Positions 1 to 6,105 of a stretch of 6,105 bases of DNA are shown piece by piece (position 1 is the first letter of the stretch; each line of letters opens with the position of its first letter). The stretch comes from Candidatus Hydrogenedentota bacterium. Lineage in GTDB: Bacteria; Hydrogenedentota; Hydrogenedentia; Hydrogenedentales; SLHB01. The stretch is taken from contig JAKJDA010000188.1 of NCBI GenBank assembly GCA_022706165.1, forward strand, positions 1 through 6,105, in the 5' to 3' direction. The notes below the pieces were generated by a model. The model had not been told where the DNA came from. It worked only from the letters and a program-made list of their open reading frames with translations, and did not search any database. Position numbers and translations under genes: made by a program.

Positions 1-509
1 AGAAAAGTCTTGCCCGTTCCCGCGGGACCAATGACAAGAGTGATGTCGTGCGAGCGGACAACGTCAAGATACTGCTTCTGCCCCCGCGTGCGCGGCTTGA
101 TTTGCATGTCGCGCCGCAAAGCAGCGGGGGAAGATCCAAACAGATCGGCAAGGTCGCCGCCGTTGTCGAGACGCGCTTGACTCAGGGCATACGTGATGTC
201 GGCCAGCGTCGGCGTGTGCCCGCGCCGCACGGCATCGAGCATCTGATCGAGCATGCGCCCCACCTGCTGCGTCGCGGCGGCATCGCCCATCACCACGACC
301 TTGGCCCCGCGGTCAACGATGCGGACCGGCGTGGCGTCTTGTATGCGTTTGCGCAACTCGCCATTGCGGCCGAGAAGCTTAACGGCTTCGTCTTGACTGT
401 TGAGGAGAATCTCGTGTGTCAGCTTCTCGTCGAGCTCCTTGTTGGGGACCTGGCGCGGCGCTTGCAAAACGAGACCTTGCGGGTCTCCGGCCGACCGGCC
501 CCGCTGCAT
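1..509 (-). CDS. phoH: PhoH-family ATPase, N-terminal part (runs off left edge)
   Basis: Minus-strand frame open from ATG 509-507 to the window edge, giving the first 169 residues. Residues 1-150 match the N-terminal part of PhoH/PhoL (YbeZ) proteins: a stretch on nucleotide or RNA binding style (about 35-80, KLLGRNGELRKRI then RIVDRGAKVVVMGD), then a linker to KPRTRGQKQYLDVV, the usual lead-in to the ATPase core. The Walker A motif GPAGTGKT is at residues 161-168, at the edge; Walker B and the remaining core are outside the window. The family comprises cytoplasmic P-loop ATPases linked to RNA metabolism and often encoded beside ybeY. The start overlaps the stop of the FtsB-like gene by one base (TGATG), with no Shine-Dalgarno of its own, so translation is probably coupled. 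The truncation is only the window boundary. Family call is firm; the precise role is not established. Confidence 0.93.
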   Translation of the reverse strand, partial: MQRGRSAGDPQGLVLQAPRQVPNKELDEKLTHEILLNSQDEAVKLLGRNGELRKRIQDATPVRIVDRGAKVVVMGDAAATQQVGRMLDQMLDAVRRGHTPTLADITYALSQARLDNGGDLADLFGSSPAALRRDMQIKPRTRGQKQYLDVVRSHDITLVIGPAGTGKTF

Positions 510-796
510 CACCGGGGCGGCAATTCGATTCGATACACCGTCTCGCCTTCGCGAACAAGGCTCTTGTTGCGGCGGACCGACTCTTCCATTTCCACGGGAT
601 CGCTGCTGAGGCCATCGACGGATTTCTTGATCTCGTCTCGCTGGGCCTTGAGGTGGATTTCTTGCTGGCGCAGTTGATCGATCGCGCGCTTGTTGGCCTG
701 CAGTTTCTCCCACGAACCCGAAAAATCGCGGTGGTAGGCATACCCCACAAGGATGCCTACCACCGCGGTCATCGCTATCCAATACTTCACGTTCAT
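509..796 (-). CDS. ftsB: FtsB/DivIC-like septum formation initiator protein
   Basis: A 95-residue bitopic membrane protein of typical family length. It has a short cytoplasmic N-terminus, one membrane segment at about residues 5-21 (WIAMTAVVGILVGYAY), then a charged coiled coil at about 28-62. The tail at about 66-91 follows the family pattern DP..ME.SVR....LVREGETVYRI. FtsB/DivIC proteins act in the inner membrane with FtsL and FtsQ/DivIB to activate septal peptidoglycan synthesis. It lies 27 bases after eno and overlaps phoH by one base; an eno-ftsB pair is known in other bacteria, for example Pseudomonas. ATG 796-794 is the only usual start after the in-frame enolase stop (TAG 826-824), although its best purine-rich site is far upstream. 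The family is very divergent, so the symbol rests on architecture and context as well as sequence. Confidence 0.82.
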   Translation of the reverse strand: MNVKYWIAMTAVVGILVGYAYHRDFSGSWEKLQANKRAIDQLRQQEIHLKAQRDEIKKSVDGLSSDPVEMEESVRRNKSLVREGETVYRIELPPR

Positions 797-820
797 GCGT
801 TCCGCTACCGAGCGGTCCGT

Positions 821-823
821 CTC

Positions 824-824
<1 letters not shown>
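821..824 (-). promoter_or_regulatory. Possible ribosome binding site of the FtsB-like gene, unusually distant
   Basis: GGAG on the minus strand shares its first G with the enolase TAG stop. It lies 24 bases before the ATG at 796, too far for standard Shine-Dalgarno spacing. Nearer the ATG only a weak GCGGAA is present. Either translation is coupled to enolase termination, or the weak site is used. Confidence 0.35.
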
Positions 825-2149
<1,325 letters not shown>

Positions 2150-2173
2150 TTAACCAACCCTAGTCTAGCGCAT

Positions 2174-2989
2174 TTACCCTTTCCAGGGGAACAAAAAATC
2201 GCGGATTCCTCGGTTTAGATAGTCGTCCTCGGCATCGTCCGGAAACGGTTTCGCCGTTCGCTCCGCTCCCAAAGATGCGTTCGCCGACATCGCTGCGGAC
2301 GCATATTTCCTGGCCAACAGCTCGAATGCAGTCGAGGCCAACACCATCGACCACGCTCCCAAAAACAAGAACAACATGGGCGCGGCAATCACCGATAAAA
2401 TGGCCAGACACGCCACCTGAACGCCTACGCCGAGTATCAACAACGGGTTGCCCGCGACAATCAACGCCGTCAGCCGAATCGTCTCGCCCACGCTTCCCTT
2501 TTTCTGCACGAGCGTCGGAAAGACCATCAAAGCCATCAGCGCCGCAAAGAGCAGACACCACAACGCCAATCCACTCAGAACGTACCCCATCCACGCCCAT
2601 GCGCCTTCAAAGGCCCGCGCATAGAACCAGACGCTCGTGGCCAGCGCCGTAACGCCCGCCACATAGATCAACCCGATAGCCATCGCCCGGAGGCCGTATT
2701 GGCGCATGCCTGCAAGCATGGTCCGAACCGCCCCATCGCGCGTATCGATCAACTCCTTGATCATGTGAGCCAACCCTGCCGTAGCAACCGGCAACGCAAC
2801 GCCCAACGCGATCAACAACGCCGGCGCCCCTACGAGCGCCCATAGACCCGGGTCCCGGCCCCAAAAGACCGCGCCCCCAAGCGACAACGGAACCATCACG
2901 ATCATCGACCACAAAAGGTTGGCGAGCATGAGCTTGCCGATGTGATCGTATATGACCCAGAACGCCATTTTGATGGCTCGCCCAAGCAT
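2174..2989 (-). CDS. YesL/DUF624-like multi-spanning membrane protein
   Basis: A 271-residue hydrophobic protein when started at ATG 2989-2987. The N-terminus (MLGRAIKMAFWVIYDHIGKL, then MLANLLW) resembles YesL/DUF624 proteins, which usually open with a tryptophan-rich amphipathic stretch followed by LL.LNLLW. About six membrane segments are visible, near residues 19-42, 48-75, 100-125, 131-160, 172-192 and 193-220. After them comes a polar tail (221-271) with an acidic run DDAEDDY and the end RDFLFPWKG. Family function is unknown; a transport-associated or envelope role is only a guess. An upstream in-frame ATG at 3088 would add 33 residues, but these overlap the SurA-like coding end in another frame and do not look membrane- or family-like, so I prefer 2989. 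The gap to the SurA-like gene is then 50 bases. Assignment is moderate. Confidence 0.72.
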   Translation of the reverse strand: MLGRAIKMAFWVIYDHIGKLMLANLLWSMIVMVPLSLGGAVFWGRDPGLWALVGAPALLIALGVALPVATAGLAHMIKELIDTRDGAVRTMLAGMRQYGLRAMAIGLIYVAGVTALATSVWFYARAFEGAWAWMGYVLSGLALWCLLFAALMALMVFPTLVQKKGSVGETIRLTALIVAGNPLLILGVGVQVACLAILSVIAAPMLFLFLGAWSMVLASTAFELLARKYASAAMSANASLGAERTAKPFPDDAEDDYLNRGIRDFLFPWKG

Positions 2990-3039
2990 GTTATCCCACG
3001 CCTTCGACAATCGTGGCGCGGCTTCTCCGGGGCGCGCCT

Positions 3040-4023
3040 CTAGAGATATAGGTGGACACGGCTGCGCTTGCGCAATTCCCCCAGCCATTTGCTGAAACGT
3101 TCGCCGGCCGCTTTTTCGCGCAGTTTAGGGCCTATTTCCTTGCGCACCTCATCCAGGGTGGCCTGGCCCGCCGGTTCACGTTTTTCGACCTTCAACACGC
3201 TGAACCCGGTGTCCGTTTCGAGAACGCCGCTGATCTCGCCCTCCGGCGTTGCGAAAGCCGCCTCATCCAACGCGTCTACGAGATCGCCCCGAGCCACCCA
3301 TCCCACCAAGCCCCCGTCCTGGGCGCCCGGAGCCTCGGAATGCGCCTGGGCCAATTCTCCGAAATTCGCGCCTTTGTCCAATTCTCCCTTGATTTGCTCA
3401 ATCCGAGCCCGAATTTCGGCCCGGCCTTGAGGATCAGACGGAACCGACAGGAAAATTTGCCGTATGCGAGCCCGATCGGGGCGGAAGAACTCGTGCGGAC
3501 GATCTTGGAAGTATTGGGCCACGTCCGATTCGGACACTTCGACTTCGGCCTCGAATTGCCGACGCTTGCTCTGGGCCATTTTGCTGACCAAAATGCCCTT
3601 GCGGATGACCTCGCGGAGTTCGCCGACGGTCATGCCCGAAGCCTCGACTTCTTTCTGGAAGGCCTCCGCAGAGGGATACTGTTCCCGCTCCATTTGAATG
3701 CGTTTTTCCACAAGATCGTCTTCAACCTTGATGCCGGCAATCAAGGCTTCGCGCAAAAGAATCTTGGCGTCGATGGCCTGTTCCACCGCTTGACGCAGAA
3801 TGCGTTCCGCCTGACGGGCATATTCGGCGTCGCTTTTCGCCACGCGCGAGGCTTCCTGCAGCGCGGGACGGACTTCGGCGATAACCTCGCTCTGCAGAAT
3901 GGGTTCCTTGTCGACCGTGGCCACGATGCGATCGACGAGTTCGGCCTGCGCCGTTGCGCCGACCCAAATCGCCGCCAGGATCGAGAGACCCGCTGTTGCA
4001 CAAAAATTGCGTATAGGCGTCAT
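3040..4023 (-). CDS. SurA-like periplasmic parvulin-domain protein (foldase/chaperone)
   Basis: A 327-residue exported protein. The Sec signal peptide is at residues 1-27: Arg5, hydrophobic core about 11-21, probable cleavage after AQA. The mature start VDRIVATVDKEPILQSEV (30-47) is the classic SurA N-domain opening. A helical chaperone region (about 48-170) follows, then one parvulin domain (about 183-281: RARIRQIFLSV, then FGELAQAHSEAP, DGGLVGWVARG, AAFATPEGEISG and TGFSVLKVEKRE), and a C-terminal helix (288-320). Such proteins help outer-membrane proteins fold in the periplasm. Escherichia coli SurA has two parvulin domains; here there is one. The usual active-site histidines appear to be Gln189 and Ser275, so it may act as a chaperone rather than an isomerase. 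ATG 4023 is chosen because it puts the signal peptide at the terminus and has GAGGTG about 10 bases upstream. It is the first gene of the minus-strand cluster. Confidence 0.9.
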   Translation of the reverse strand: MTPIRNFCATAGLSILAAIWVGATAQAELVDRIVATVDKEPILQSEVIAEVRPALQEASRVAKSDAEYARQAERILRQAVEQAIDAKILLREALIAGIKVEDDLVEKRIQMEREQYPSAEAFQKEVEASGMTVGELREVIRKGILVSKMAQSKRRQFEAEVEVSESDVAQYFQDRPHEFFRPDRARIRQIFLSVPSDPQGRAEIRARIEQIKGELDKGANFGELAQAHSEAPGAQDGGLVGWVARGDLVDALDEAAFATPEGEISGVLETDTGFSVLKVEKREPAGQATLDEVRKEIGPKLREKAAGERFSKWLGELRKRSRVHLYL

Positions 4024-4065
4024 GGCACTGGTACACCTCGGGGTTTGCACGCGGCGAGGCAAGCG

Positions 4066-4077
4066 TTTGGCGCCAAA
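4066..4077. repeat. 12-bp perfect palindrome in the SurA-like leader
   Basis: TTTGGCGCCAAA reads the same on both strands. It lies between the predicted transcription start of the minus-strand operon (about 4094) and the SurA-like start codon (4023). Perfect symmetry without a central gap suits a protein-binding site better than an RNA hairpin. No regulator can be named. Confidence 0.4.
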
Positions 4078-4085
4078 GCCCTGCC

Positions 4086-4098
4086 CGCCGAATCGGCG
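4086..4098. promoter_or_regulatory. Inverted repeat over the predicted start of the minus-strand transcript (possible operator)
   Basis: CGCCGA-A-TCGGCG is a perfect 6+6 inverted repeat with a one-base centre. It begins 3 bases downstream of the predicted minus-strand -10 element (4106-4101) and covers the expected transcription start near 4094. That is a common place for a repressor operator. Repressor unknown; a chance GC-rich dyad is possible. Confidence 0.4.
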
Positions 4099-4100
4099 AA

Positions 4101-4129
4101 AGGATAGCACACCCGCTTTTCCGGCGCAA
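4101..4129 (-). promoter_or_regulatory. Sigma70-like promoter of the minus-strand operon
   Basis: Read on the minus strand: -35 TTGCGC (4129-4124), a spacer of exactly 17 bases, then -10 TATCCT (4106-4101) preceded by TG one base upstream (TGC-TATCCT, an extended -10). The predicted start near 4094 gives a leader of about 70 bases before the SurA-like ATG. It is the best match I see upstream of the five-gene cluster. Confidence 0.6.
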
Positions 4130-4132
4130 CAC

Positions 4133-4161
4133 GTGACAGCTTTCCTTTTCGACGGTATCCT
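4133..4161 (+). promoter_or_regulatory. Sigma70-like promoter of the glycosyltransferase gene
   Basis: GTGACA (4133-4138, five of six matches to TTGACA), a 17-base spacer, then TATCCT (4156-4161), the same -10 hexamer as the divergent promoter. The expected start is about 4167-4169, on the ATG at 4166, which would make the mRNA essentially leaderless. No Shine-Dalgarno sequence precedes that ATG, which agrees with this reading. Confidence 0.42.
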
Positions 4162-4165
4162 GGAC

Positions 4166-4897
4166 ATGAACAACTCAGCGCCTCTCTTCTCGATCGTCGT
4201 GCCCGCCTACGACGAAGAACGCTATTTGCCCCGGTGTCTGGACGCGATTCACCGGTCAATCGCCCAACTTGGCGAGGACGTCGAGATTATCGTCGTGGAC
4301 AACGAAAGCCACGACGGAACCGTCGCCGTTGCGCGCGAACACGGCGCGCGCGTCGTCACCGAAACCGCAAAGAACCTTTCGTGCATCCGCAACCGCGGCG
4401 CCCAAGCTGCCCGCGGCCACTACCTTGTCTTCGTCGACGCCGACAGTTATATGTCCAGCGCCATGCTGACGGAAATACGCCGGGTTATAGACTCAGGCCG
4501 GTATGTCGGGGGCGGCGTTTTGGACGTGCGGCCCGACCGCTGGTCTCTCGGCATCTTCATGCACGCCGTTATATTGGGCCTCGCCTTTCTACTGTTTTGG
4601 AGGCGCTTGTCCGTTTGCTTGTTCTACACGACGCGCGAGGCGTTCGAGGCGGTTGGCGGGTTCAACGAAAGCCTTTATGCCGTCGAAGACATCGATTTCG
4701 CCCATCGATTGTGGCGTCATGGCCGCGAAAAAGGGCTTCGCTACAAGAACTTGGTTACGGCGCACCTCGTTACGTCGACGCGCAAATTCGACGAGTACGG
4801 CGACTGGATGGCTTTCCGCCATCCCGGTAAAGTGTTCCGCGCCTTGCGCAACGACCGCGCCGCCGCACACGATTTCTGGTACCGCCGCCGCCGCTGA
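4166..4897 (+). CDS. Family 2 (GT-A fold) glycosyltransferase
   Basis: A 243-residue GT-A type glycosyltransferase. Visible motifs: SIVVPAYDEERYLPRCL (9-25), the standard family 2 opening; IIVVDNESHDGT (41-52) for nucleotide-sugar binding; CIRNRGAQAARGHYLVFVDAD (73-93) with the metal-binding DAD at 91-93; GGFNESLYAVEDIDFAHRL (164-182), where Glu174-Asp175 form the usual catalytic ED pair. Hydrophobic residues about 128-144 (LGIFMHAVILGLAFLLF) could dock on or cross the membrane. The protein ends in a basic WYRRRR. It would transfer a sugar from a nucleotide-sugar to an unknown acceptor, probably a lipid or glycan at the inner membrane face. ATG 4166 puts the conserved motif at the N-terminus; in-frame codons upstream do not look like protein. 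It is divergent from the SurA-like operon and 76 bases before the hydrolase gene. Confidence 0.92.
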   Translation: MNNSAPLFSIVVPAYDEERYLPRCLDAIHRSIAQLGEDVEIIVVDNESHDGTVAVAREHGARVVTETAKNLSCIRNRGAQAARGHYLVFVDADSYMSSAMLTEIRRVIDSGRYVGGGVLDVRPDRWSLGIFMHAVILGLAFLLFWRRLSVCLFYTTREAFEAVGGFNESLYAVEDIDFAHRLWRHGREKGLRYKNLVTAHLVTSTRKFDEYGDWMAFRHPGKVFRALRNDRAAAHDFWYRRRR

Positions 4898-4960
4898 TCC
4901 CTTTGCGACAAGAAGACTTTCTTCCGACGTTTTCGTCATGCTACCCTTACGGCCAAACCG

Positions 4961-4966
4961 AGGAGG
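4961..4966 (+). promoter_or_regulatory. Shine-Dalgarno site deciding the hydrolase start
   Basis: AGGAGG lies 7 bases before ATG 4974. It selects this start over the in-frame ATG at 4938, which would bury the lipoprotein signal sequence and has no comparable site. Confidence 0.85.
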
Positions 4967-4973
4967 AAGAGGC

Positions 4974-5894
4974 ATGCGTTTTCGAGTCGTGTTGGCGTTC
5001 ATGCTGTTGGCGGCATTGGCGGGTTGTCCAAGCCCGTATCGCTTGGGTTTTCCAGGTCCCCATCCCGTGAAAAAGTACTATACGCGGTGGTCGCCCGACT
5101 ATCCGGAAGTTTCGGTCTTCTATTCGGACGCGCAGCCGAAAATGAAGCATGCGCCCGCAGTCATCTTCTCTACGGGCTGGAATCAACCTCGGGGATCGTA
5201 CGAGGGATATGCAACGCAATTGGCGCAGTGGGGCTACGTTGCGATCATCCGTTCCTATCCGGGGCTGGGCATAGGACGGCTGGGGGATGCCAACTTGGTG
5301 GACCACGTCAAACAAATCAGCGGCATCATCGACTGGCTTGCACAAGAAAACGAACGTCCCGACTCGCCGCTGTACGAGCGGGTCGACGCCGACAACGTCG
5401 GCGTGACCGGCCATTCGATGGGGGCCACCGTGTCGATCATCGCGGGCACGTGGGACCCGCGCATTCGCGCCGTCGTTTCGCTGGACATCAAATACCAAGA
5501 GCCGCGCCTGGAACCATTCGCGCGGTACCAGGACGCCGCAGGGGCATACCTGCTCGTTGCAACGGACGAGGCTGGCTGGTGCGGCATACCGCCGCGCGCC
5601 AGCGGCCGCATTCTGGACCTGCTCAAGCCGCCCGCCGCGCAAGTCACGATTCTGGGCGGGGATCACATGGATTTCGAGGACTCCATTGTCGGGCTGAATT
5701 ATTTCGCCCTAATCGCCTGCACGCCCGGCCAGATGGATTCGCAGCTTTCGCGCGATCTTTCAACGAAGTACATGATTGCGTGGTTCAACGTCTACCTGCA
5801 GGGCAAGGAGGAGTTTTCCGATTATTACAGCGGCCAACGCGCCCAAGAGGATGTGGATCAAGGGCTGGTCACCATCGAGTTGAAACTGGAGTAG
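4974..5894 (+). CDS. Predicted lipoprotein, alpha/beta-hydrolase fold (cutinase/polyesterase-like layout)
   Basis: A 306-residue protein with a lipoprotein signal: MRFR, a hydrophobic core at 5-14, and lipobox LAGC with Cys18 as the lipid-modified residue. The mature part is an alpha/beta hydrolase: AVIFSTGW (62-69) resembles an oxyanion-hole region, GHSMG (146-150) holds nucleophile Ser148, Asp198 (LLVATDE) fits the acid and His231 (GGDHMDF) the base. The order and spacing, and the C-terminal AWFNVYLQG (269-277), resemble cutinase, dienelactone-hydrolase and PAF-acetylhydrolase relatives. Cys203 and Cys249 could form a disulfide. It is therefore likely an envelope-anchored esterase; the substrate is unknown. 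Spacing is 76 bases after the glycosyltransferase and 2 bases before the MBL-fold gene. I see only a poor promoter candidate in the 76-base gap (TACCCT 4942-4947), so read-through from 4166 or a weak own promoter are both possible. Confidence 0.88.
   Translation: MRFRVVLAFMLLAALAGCPSPYRLGFPGPHPVKKYYTRWSPDYPEVSVFYSDAQPKMKHAPAVIFSTGWNQPRGSYEGYATQLAQWGYVAIIRSYPGLGIGRLGDANLVDHVKQISGIIDWLAQENERPDSPLYERVDADNVGVTGHSMGATVSIIAGTWDPRIRAVVSLDIKYQEPRLEPFARYQDAAGAYLLVATDEAGWCGIPPRASGRILDLLKPPAAQVTILGGDHMDFEDSIVGLNYFALIACTPGQMDSQLSRDLSTKYMIAWFNVYLQGKEEFSDYYSGQRAQEDVDQGLVTIELKLE
5888..5891 (+). promoter_or_regulatory. Ribosome binding site of the MBL-fold gene inside the hydrolase end
   Basis: GGAG, in the last sense codons of the hydrolase gene, is 5 bases before GTG 5897. 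It supports GTG as the start and implies coupled translation. Confidence 0.7.
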
Positions 5895-5896
5895 CC

Positions 5897-6105
5897 GTGA
5901 CGCCACGCGATTCAACCATCAGCACAATCGATTGCCGGTACCGTGAGCCCGGACGCGCCGCCGCATATCTCATTGCGGAGCCCGGCCACGCCGCATTCGT
6001 GGATAACAACACCGCCCGCGCCGCGCCCCTCTTGCTCGATGCACTGCAACGCGCCGGAATGACGCCCGAGCAGGTCGAGGTCCTCATCATCACACATGTG
6101 CATCT
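5897..6105 (+). CDS. Metallo-beta-lactamase-fold hydrolase, N-terminal part (runs off right edge)
   Basis: Starts at GTG 5897, two bases after the hydrolase stop, and stays open to the window edge (69 full codons). The N-terminus fits MBL-fold proteins of the simple hydrolase type: STISTIDCRYREPGRAAAYLI (6-26) as the first strands, AAFVDNNTARAAPLLLDAL (32-50), then AGMTPEQVEVLIITHVH (53-69). The last residues T66-H67-V68-H69, followed by a CT that would begin Leu, are the start of the metal-binding HxHxDH motif; its Asp-His lies just outside the window. The family binds two metal ions, usually zinc, and hydrolyses very varied substrates (thioesters, lactones, phosphoesters), so the substrate cannot be called. 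Asn37-Asn38 replace the more usual Asp-Thr/Ser of VDTG-like segments, a mild oddity. Cytoplasmic, as no signal peptide is seen. Confidence 0.88.
   Translation, partial: MTPRDSTISTIDCRYREPGRAAAYLIAEPGHAAFVDNNTARAAPLLLDALQRAGMTPEQVEVLIITHVH

Noticed and set aside
3015..3038. Stem-loop GGCGCG / CGCGCC with a 12-base loop between the SurA-like and YesL-like genes
   Set aside because: Only a 6-bp stem, no following T-run on either strand, so not a convincing intrinsic terminator. It may be a chance GC-rich repeat, and part of it is the self-palindrome GGCGCGCC.
2990..3088. 33-residue N-terminal extension of the YesL-like protein (ATG 3088)
   Set aside because: It overlaps the SurA-like coding end in a different frame, is proline- and charge-rich with no family likeness, and the protein's conserved opening begins at ATG 2989.
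3052..4107. Plus-strand open frame of about 350 codons opposite the SurA-like gene
   Set aside because: Same antisense effect; the minus-strand product has a signal peptide and parvulin motifs, and this frame has no start signal or family resemblance.
4910..4925. GAAG/CTTC mini-hairpin after the glycosyltransferase
   Set aside because: Stem of 4 bp with no T-run; too weak to be called a terminator.
4919..4947. Possible promoter TTCTTC-17-TACCCT (preceded by TGC) before the hydrolase gene
   Set aside because: Only about three of six matches in each hexamer; below what I would annotate, though an own promoter for the hydrolase cannot be excluded.
4589..5002. Minus-strand open frame across the glycosyltransferase and the following gap
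   Set aside because: Antisense shadow of the glycosyltransferase; no ribosome binding site or recognisable motif.

Overview
This window looks like a chromosomal core segment from a high-GC (roughly 58-60% by eye), Gram-negative-type bacterium. The cell type is inferred from a SurA-like protein with a Sec signal peptide, a predicted lipoprotein with a clear lipobox, and a FtsB/DivIC-like division protein. Codon use looks even across the window and I see no mobile elements, RNA genes or CRISPR repeats. I cannot fix the lineage from sequence alone; an uncultivated Gram-negative phylum is plausible.

Left two thirds, minus strand (positions 4023 down to 1): five co-directional, tightly packed genes. 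In transcription order they are a SurA-like periplasmic chaperone with one parvulin domain, a YesL/DUF624-like multi-spanning membrane protein, enolase (eno), a FtsB/DivIC-like septum protein, and the N-terminal part of a PhoH-family ATPase that runs off the left edge. Gaps are about 50, 42 and 27 bases, then a one-base stop/start overlap (TGATG), and I see no terminator between them. They are probably one operon. Its candidate promoter lies at 4101-4129 with an inverted repeat over the predicted transcription start.

Right third, plus strand (4166 to 6105): a family 2 glycosyltransferase divergent from the operon, then a predicted lipoprotein of the alpha/beta-hydrolase fold (Ser-His-Asp type, layout like cutinase/polyester hydrolases), then a metallo-beta-lactamase-fold hydrolase starting at GTG 5897 and cut by the right edge. 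The last two are almost certainly co-transcribed.

The 142-base divergent region (4024-4165) is the most structured non-coding stretch. It has two back-to-back sigma70-like promoters with the same TATCCT -10 hexamer and 17-base spacers, a CACGTG palindrome between their -35 boxes, and two further dyads in the leader of the SurA-like gene. Apart from that there is no gene-free stretch above 300 bases. I found no convincing new multi-gene system. The best leads are the promoter architecture, the apparent loss of both parvulin active-site histidines in the SurA-like protein, and the lipid-anchored polyesterase-like hydrolase.
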